From positions 1 through 9,083 of the forward strand of contig JALSTL010000148.1 of the NCBI GenBank assembly GCA_026983755.1: a DNA stretch of 9,083 bases. Direction: 5' to 3'. This DNA comes from Melioribacteraceae bacterium (GTDB lineage: Bacteria > Bacteroidota > Ignavibacteria > Ignavibacteriales > Melioribacteraceae). How positions within the stretch are numbered: position 1 is the stretch's first letter; each line of letters starts with the position of its first letter. This document shows, in pieces, positions 7,271 to 9,083 of this stretch. The notes under the pieces were generated by a model that worked only from the letters and a program-made list of their open reading frames with translations, ran no database searches and was not told the DNA's origin. Made by a program: the position numbers and the translations under genes.

Positions 7271-7310
7271 TTGATATAAATCACAATTAATTATTGGTAT
7301 GATAATTGTG
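7271..7310 (+). promoter_or_regulatory. Promoter region with FNR/CRP-like box, extended -10 and 8-bp dyad
   Basis: TTGATATAAATCAC (7271-7284) matches the FNR consensus TTGAT-N4-ATCAA at 9 of 10 defined bases. It overlaps the left arm of a perfect dyad, CACAATTA (7282-7289) and TAATTGTG (7303-7310), separated by 13 bases. Between and into the right arm lies an extended -10, TGGTATGAT (7295-7303), facing the lipoprotein gene at 7404. The FNR-like box would be centred near -33 relative to the predicted start, not the classic -41.5, so a repressor reading is as likely as activation. The leader to the gene would be about 90 bases. Confidence 0.4.
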
Positions 7311-7403
7311 CATGAAAAATGATTGTTAAATTTATAAAAAACAAATTTCAATAAAATTTTTATAAAATAAAACAAAAATAAAATCTAATTAAGAGGAGAC
7401 TTA

Positions 7404-8171
7404 ATGAAATCATTTAAAAAATTTTTAATATTGCCCTTGATAACAATTTTACTTTTCGGTTGCGACCAAATAACAAATCCGCTTTCACCCGATGCATCGG
7501 AAACATCTCAAAATTTAAGCGGACAACCATTACCTTCTTTAGCCAAACAAGTTGATTTCCAAGGTGTTCTGGCTTCCATCGGTTATGAAATTAAATTTAA
7601 TGAGAATTTACCTGCAACCTTTATTTCAATGGGTTTTGCTCAAATAGGCAAATTTGCCGATGCCGGAAAGGTAACCGTTAATAATAGCGAACTTAATAAA
7701 ACAGAAAAAGACGGAAAGATTTTTTATTTAAGTCCAAACGCACAAAATATTACCGGATTATCAAATGTTAATTTCGACGGGTCTCAACATAATTGGAGCG
7801 TTGAAGGTAACGACAGTATTTCTGCTTTTACAGGCAGTATTGCAAGTCCAACAATATTTTCTGTTTCTTCACCCGAAAATAATTCAACTGTAAATAAAGA
7901 AAACGGATTGGAAATTACGTGGGACGGAAGTGCTACGGATTCTAAAATATTGATTATTGTTGCTTCGGAAAATACCGATATTGCACCTTACGTAAAAGAA
8001 AATTTACCGGATAACGGTTCTTTTTCAATCCCGTCTTCCGATTTGAGTTCTTTTAGCGGTAAAGTTTATTTACAAGTTGCAAAATATAATTATACAACTA
8101 AAAATAATAACGGTAAAAACTATTTACTTATTTCCGAAATTGTTAAGCTAAAAACACTAACAATAAAATAA
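7404..8171 (+). CDS. Secreted lipoprotein with C-terminal Ig-like beta domain, function unknown
   Basis: The 255-residue protein has a lipoprotein signal with lipobox LFGC and the lipidated Cys at 20, followed by a Ser/Pro/Asn-rich linker (to about residue 45). A middle region (about 50-147) is rich in short beta-strand patterns, with DAGKVTVNNSELNK and the motif FDGSQHNWSVEGND. The C-terminal part (about 150-255), from PENNSTVNKENGLEITWDGS to the end, has the look of a fibronectin/Ig-like domain. The frame FDGS-W-V-G in the middle is one I associate with surface proteins of Ignavibacteria-like bacteria, but I cannot name a family or ligand. It should be anchored in the outer or inner membrane facing outward. 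The ATG is preceded by a strong AGGAG (7394-7398). It is a single-gene unit closed by the terminator at 8200. Confidence 0.8.
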   Translation: MKSFKKFLILPLITILLFGCDQITNPLSPDASETSQNLSGQPLPSLAKQVDFQGVLASIGYEIKFNENLPATFISMGFAQIGKFADAGKVTVNNSELNKTEKDGKIFYLSPNAQNITGLSNVNFDGSQHNWSVEGNDSISAFTGSIASPTIFSVSSPENNSTVNKENGLEITWDGSATDSKILIIVASENTDIAPYVKENLPDNGSFSIPSSDLSSFSGKVYLQVAKYNYTTKNNNGKNYLLISEIVKLKTLTIK

Positions 8172-8199
8172 CTTTTTAAGTTTATAAATAATATTTAAC

Positions 8200-8235
8200 G
8201 AGGTTGTATTGTTTAATATAGTACAACCTCTTTTT
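8200..8235 (+). terminator. Rho-independent terminator after the lipoprotein gene
   Basis: A perfect 9-bp stem GAGGTTGTA (8200-8208) with TACAACCTC (8222-8230) and a 13-base loop is followed directly by a T run (8231-8235) and a second T run shortly after. It begins 28 bases past the lipoprotein stop codon. It is the only clear intrinsic terminator in the window. Confidence 0.9.
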
Positions 8236-8332
8236 AGTTTTTAGTTTCTACCTTCCAATTTAGCCTGTTCATAATTATTTTAATCGAAATCATTCAATTT
8301 TTAAAAGTATAATTTATATTCTGTTAAGTTAT

Positions 8333-8370
8333 TTCTGCTCTTCAATGTATAGCAGAACAAATATTTTGTT
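8333..8370. repeat. Two adjacent short inverted repeats of unknown role
   Basis: TTCTGCT (8333-8339) pairs with AGCAGAA (8351-8357) across an 11-base loop. Starting inside the right arm, AACAAA (8356-8361) pairs with TTTGTT (8365-8370) across three bases, so the two hairpins are mutually exclusive at the junction. They lie 100 bases past the terminator and just before the inverted-repeat element at 8375. No gene or promoter explains them. Confidence 0.35.
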
Positions 8371-8374
8371 ACAC

Positions 8375-8465
8375 TTTAACCCGAATTATGCAATAGAAAA
8401 GCTGAATGGCTCTAAACTATTGTAATAATAAAAGCAATTATTCTAATTGCATAATTTGGGTTTAA
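8375..8465. mobile_element. MITE-like element with 15-bp terminal inverted repeats and 5-bp direct repeats
   Basis: The left end CCCGAATTATGCAAT (8380-8394) and the right end ATTGCATAATTTGGG (8446-8460) are inverted repeats matching at 14 of 15 positions. Each is flanked on the outside by TTTAA in the same orientation (8375-8379 and 8461-8465), as a 5-bp target duplication would be. The 81-bp element has 51 internal bases without a coding frame. An additional perfect hairpin, GCAATTA (8434-8440) with TAATTGC (8444-8450), overlaps the right end. It is far too small for a transposase and would have to be moved by one elsewhere in the genome. I cannot assign it to an insertion sequence family. 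A single-copy regulatory hairpin is the alternative. Confidence 0.5.
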
Positions 8466-8562
8466 TTCGTAAATGATTTTTTATCACTTAATTTTAAAAT
8501 TAATTTACTTACATTTATTTATCAAATAAAGTCTATATTTTGATACTACAGAAACATCCAAA

Positions 8563-8639
8563 ATGAAAACTTTAACAAAAAATATTCAATTTTATTTTCT
8601 TTATTATTTAATGTAGTATTCTCTAATTTGATAAAATAA
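8563..8639 (+). pseudogene. Possible signal-peptide remnant of a lost secreted protein gene
   Basis: From ATG 8563 the direct reading is a 17-residue peptide ending at TAG 8614-8616. Shifting one base in the A-rich run near 8577-8582 gives KKYSILFSLLFNVVFS and then a stop at 8637-8639. A basic start followed by such a hydrophobic core looks like a signal peptide cut off soon after its cleavage region. In AT-rich DNA this can occur by chance. The surrounding 8466-8734 stretch shows no other gene, only a 16-bp AT palindrome at 8488-8503, and no convincing radA promoter. Confidence 0.2.
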
Positions 8640-8734
8640 TTTTAGCATAAAGTTGCCTTTGAAAAATTTAATATTATTTATTCTCTTTGAATATTTTTTT
8701 CTAAGGTATTTTTTTTAATTATTTACCGAACTAA

Positions 8735-9083
8735 ATGGCAAAGCAAAGAATAAAATATGTTTGTACAAACTGCGGTTACCAATCTCTTACTTTACTTGGA
8801 AGATGTCCGAACTGTAATGAATGGAATACTTTTTCGGAAGAATTTGTAGAGGCAAAATCCGGAAAGAAAAAACAAAAATTAAATGTAGATAATATTTATA
8901 AACTTAGTGAGGTTAACGGCGAAGAAGATGTTCGTATAAAAACCGGAATTAAGGAATTCGACAGAGTTTTAGGCGGCGGTTTAATTTTTGGCTCTGTGGT
9001 TTTAATTGGCGGTGATCCCGGAATTGGAAAATCAACTTTGGTTATGCAAGCCGCCGGAAGCATGAATGCAAAAGTGCTTTATG
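8735..9083 (+). CDS. radA: DNA repair protein RadA (Sms), N-terminal part
   Basis: The first 116 residues of RadA are present and the gene runs off the window. A four-cysteine zinc finger (C10-x2-C13 and C24-x2-C27, with the family phrase LGRCPNCNEWNTF) is followed by a linker, the RecA-like entry TGIKEFDRVLGGG and the Walker A motif GDPGIGKST (93-101, Lys99). RadA is a cytosolic RecA-related ATPase that drives branch migration in homologous recombination and repair. The start ATG 8735 places MAKQ before the zinc finger, as usual for the family, although no Shine-Dalgarno sequence is visible. The finger has SLTLLGRC where PKWLGKC is more usual. Confidence 0.95.
   Translation, partial: MAKQRIKYVCTNCGYQSLTLLGRCPNCNEWNTFSEEFVEAKSGKKKQKLNVDNIYKLSEVNGEEDVRIKTGIKEFDRVLGGGLIFGSVVLIGGDPGIGKSTLVMQAAGSMNAKVLY

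Noticed and set aside
8488..8503. A 16-bp AT palindrome upstream of radA
   Set aside because: It is pure A/T in a very AT-rich spacer, without spacing to a promoter or gene that would suggest an operator.
1..9083. CRISPR array, tRNA, rRNA or defence gene cluster
   Set aside because: No regularly spaced repeats, cloverleaf-like segments, rRNA sequence or nuclease and helicase modules are visible on either strand.

Overview
The window is a strongly AT-rich stretch of bacterial chromosome. Gram-negative style lipoproteins, a heme c lipoprotein, frequent genes without a clear Shine-Dalgarno sequence and the style of the secreted protein at 7404 suggest the Bacteroidota/Chlorobiota/Ignavibacteriota side of the tree. 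Ignavibacteria-like is my best guess. This is inference from protein style, since no rRNA or marker phylogeny is available.

Layout. Positions 1-273 hold the C-terminal end of an unidentified membrane protein. Positions 331-1896 encode a membrane-anchored, FMN-binding glutamate-synthase-like protein (GltB synthase domain only). An accessory-looking stretch follows: about 300 bases without a supported gene, a good promoter (2162-2189), and a heavily decayed DUF1572 (DinB-like) gene at 2213-2780 that is readable only by combining two reading frames. Five plus-strand genes then sit close together. They are a small membrane protein whose true start (2770) overlaps the dead gene, a cytochrome c'-like lipoprotein, a membrane-anchored alpha/beta hydrolase, a four-helix membrane protein, and a half-length PiT-family phosphate permease.

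On the minus strand, 5747-7111 encodes a succinate-semialdehyde-type aldehyde dehydrogenase with intact catalytic residues and a strong ribosome binding site. It diverges from a secreted lipoprotein (7404-8171). The shared 292-base region carries an FNR/CRP-like box, an 8-bp dyad over an extended -10, and a TTACATGTAA palindrome. A clear intrinsic terminator follows the lipoprotein gene. The stretch before the last gene has no intact gene but holds a cluster of hairpins, an 81-bp MITE-like element with 15-bp terminal inverted repeats and 5-bp flanking direct repeats, and a possible signal-peptide remnant. The window ends inside radA, the DNA repair ATPase.

How the genes fit together. The plus-strand run 2770-5634 looks like one loosely spaced transcription unit of envelope proteins, probably once headed by the now dead DUF1572 gene. 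No common pathway can be read from its members. I see no complete new defence or biosynthetic system. The most informative signals are the decayed gene, which corrects a start site; the half-size phosphate permease, which may be an internal deletion between its two homologous repeats; and the small inverted-repeat element before radA.
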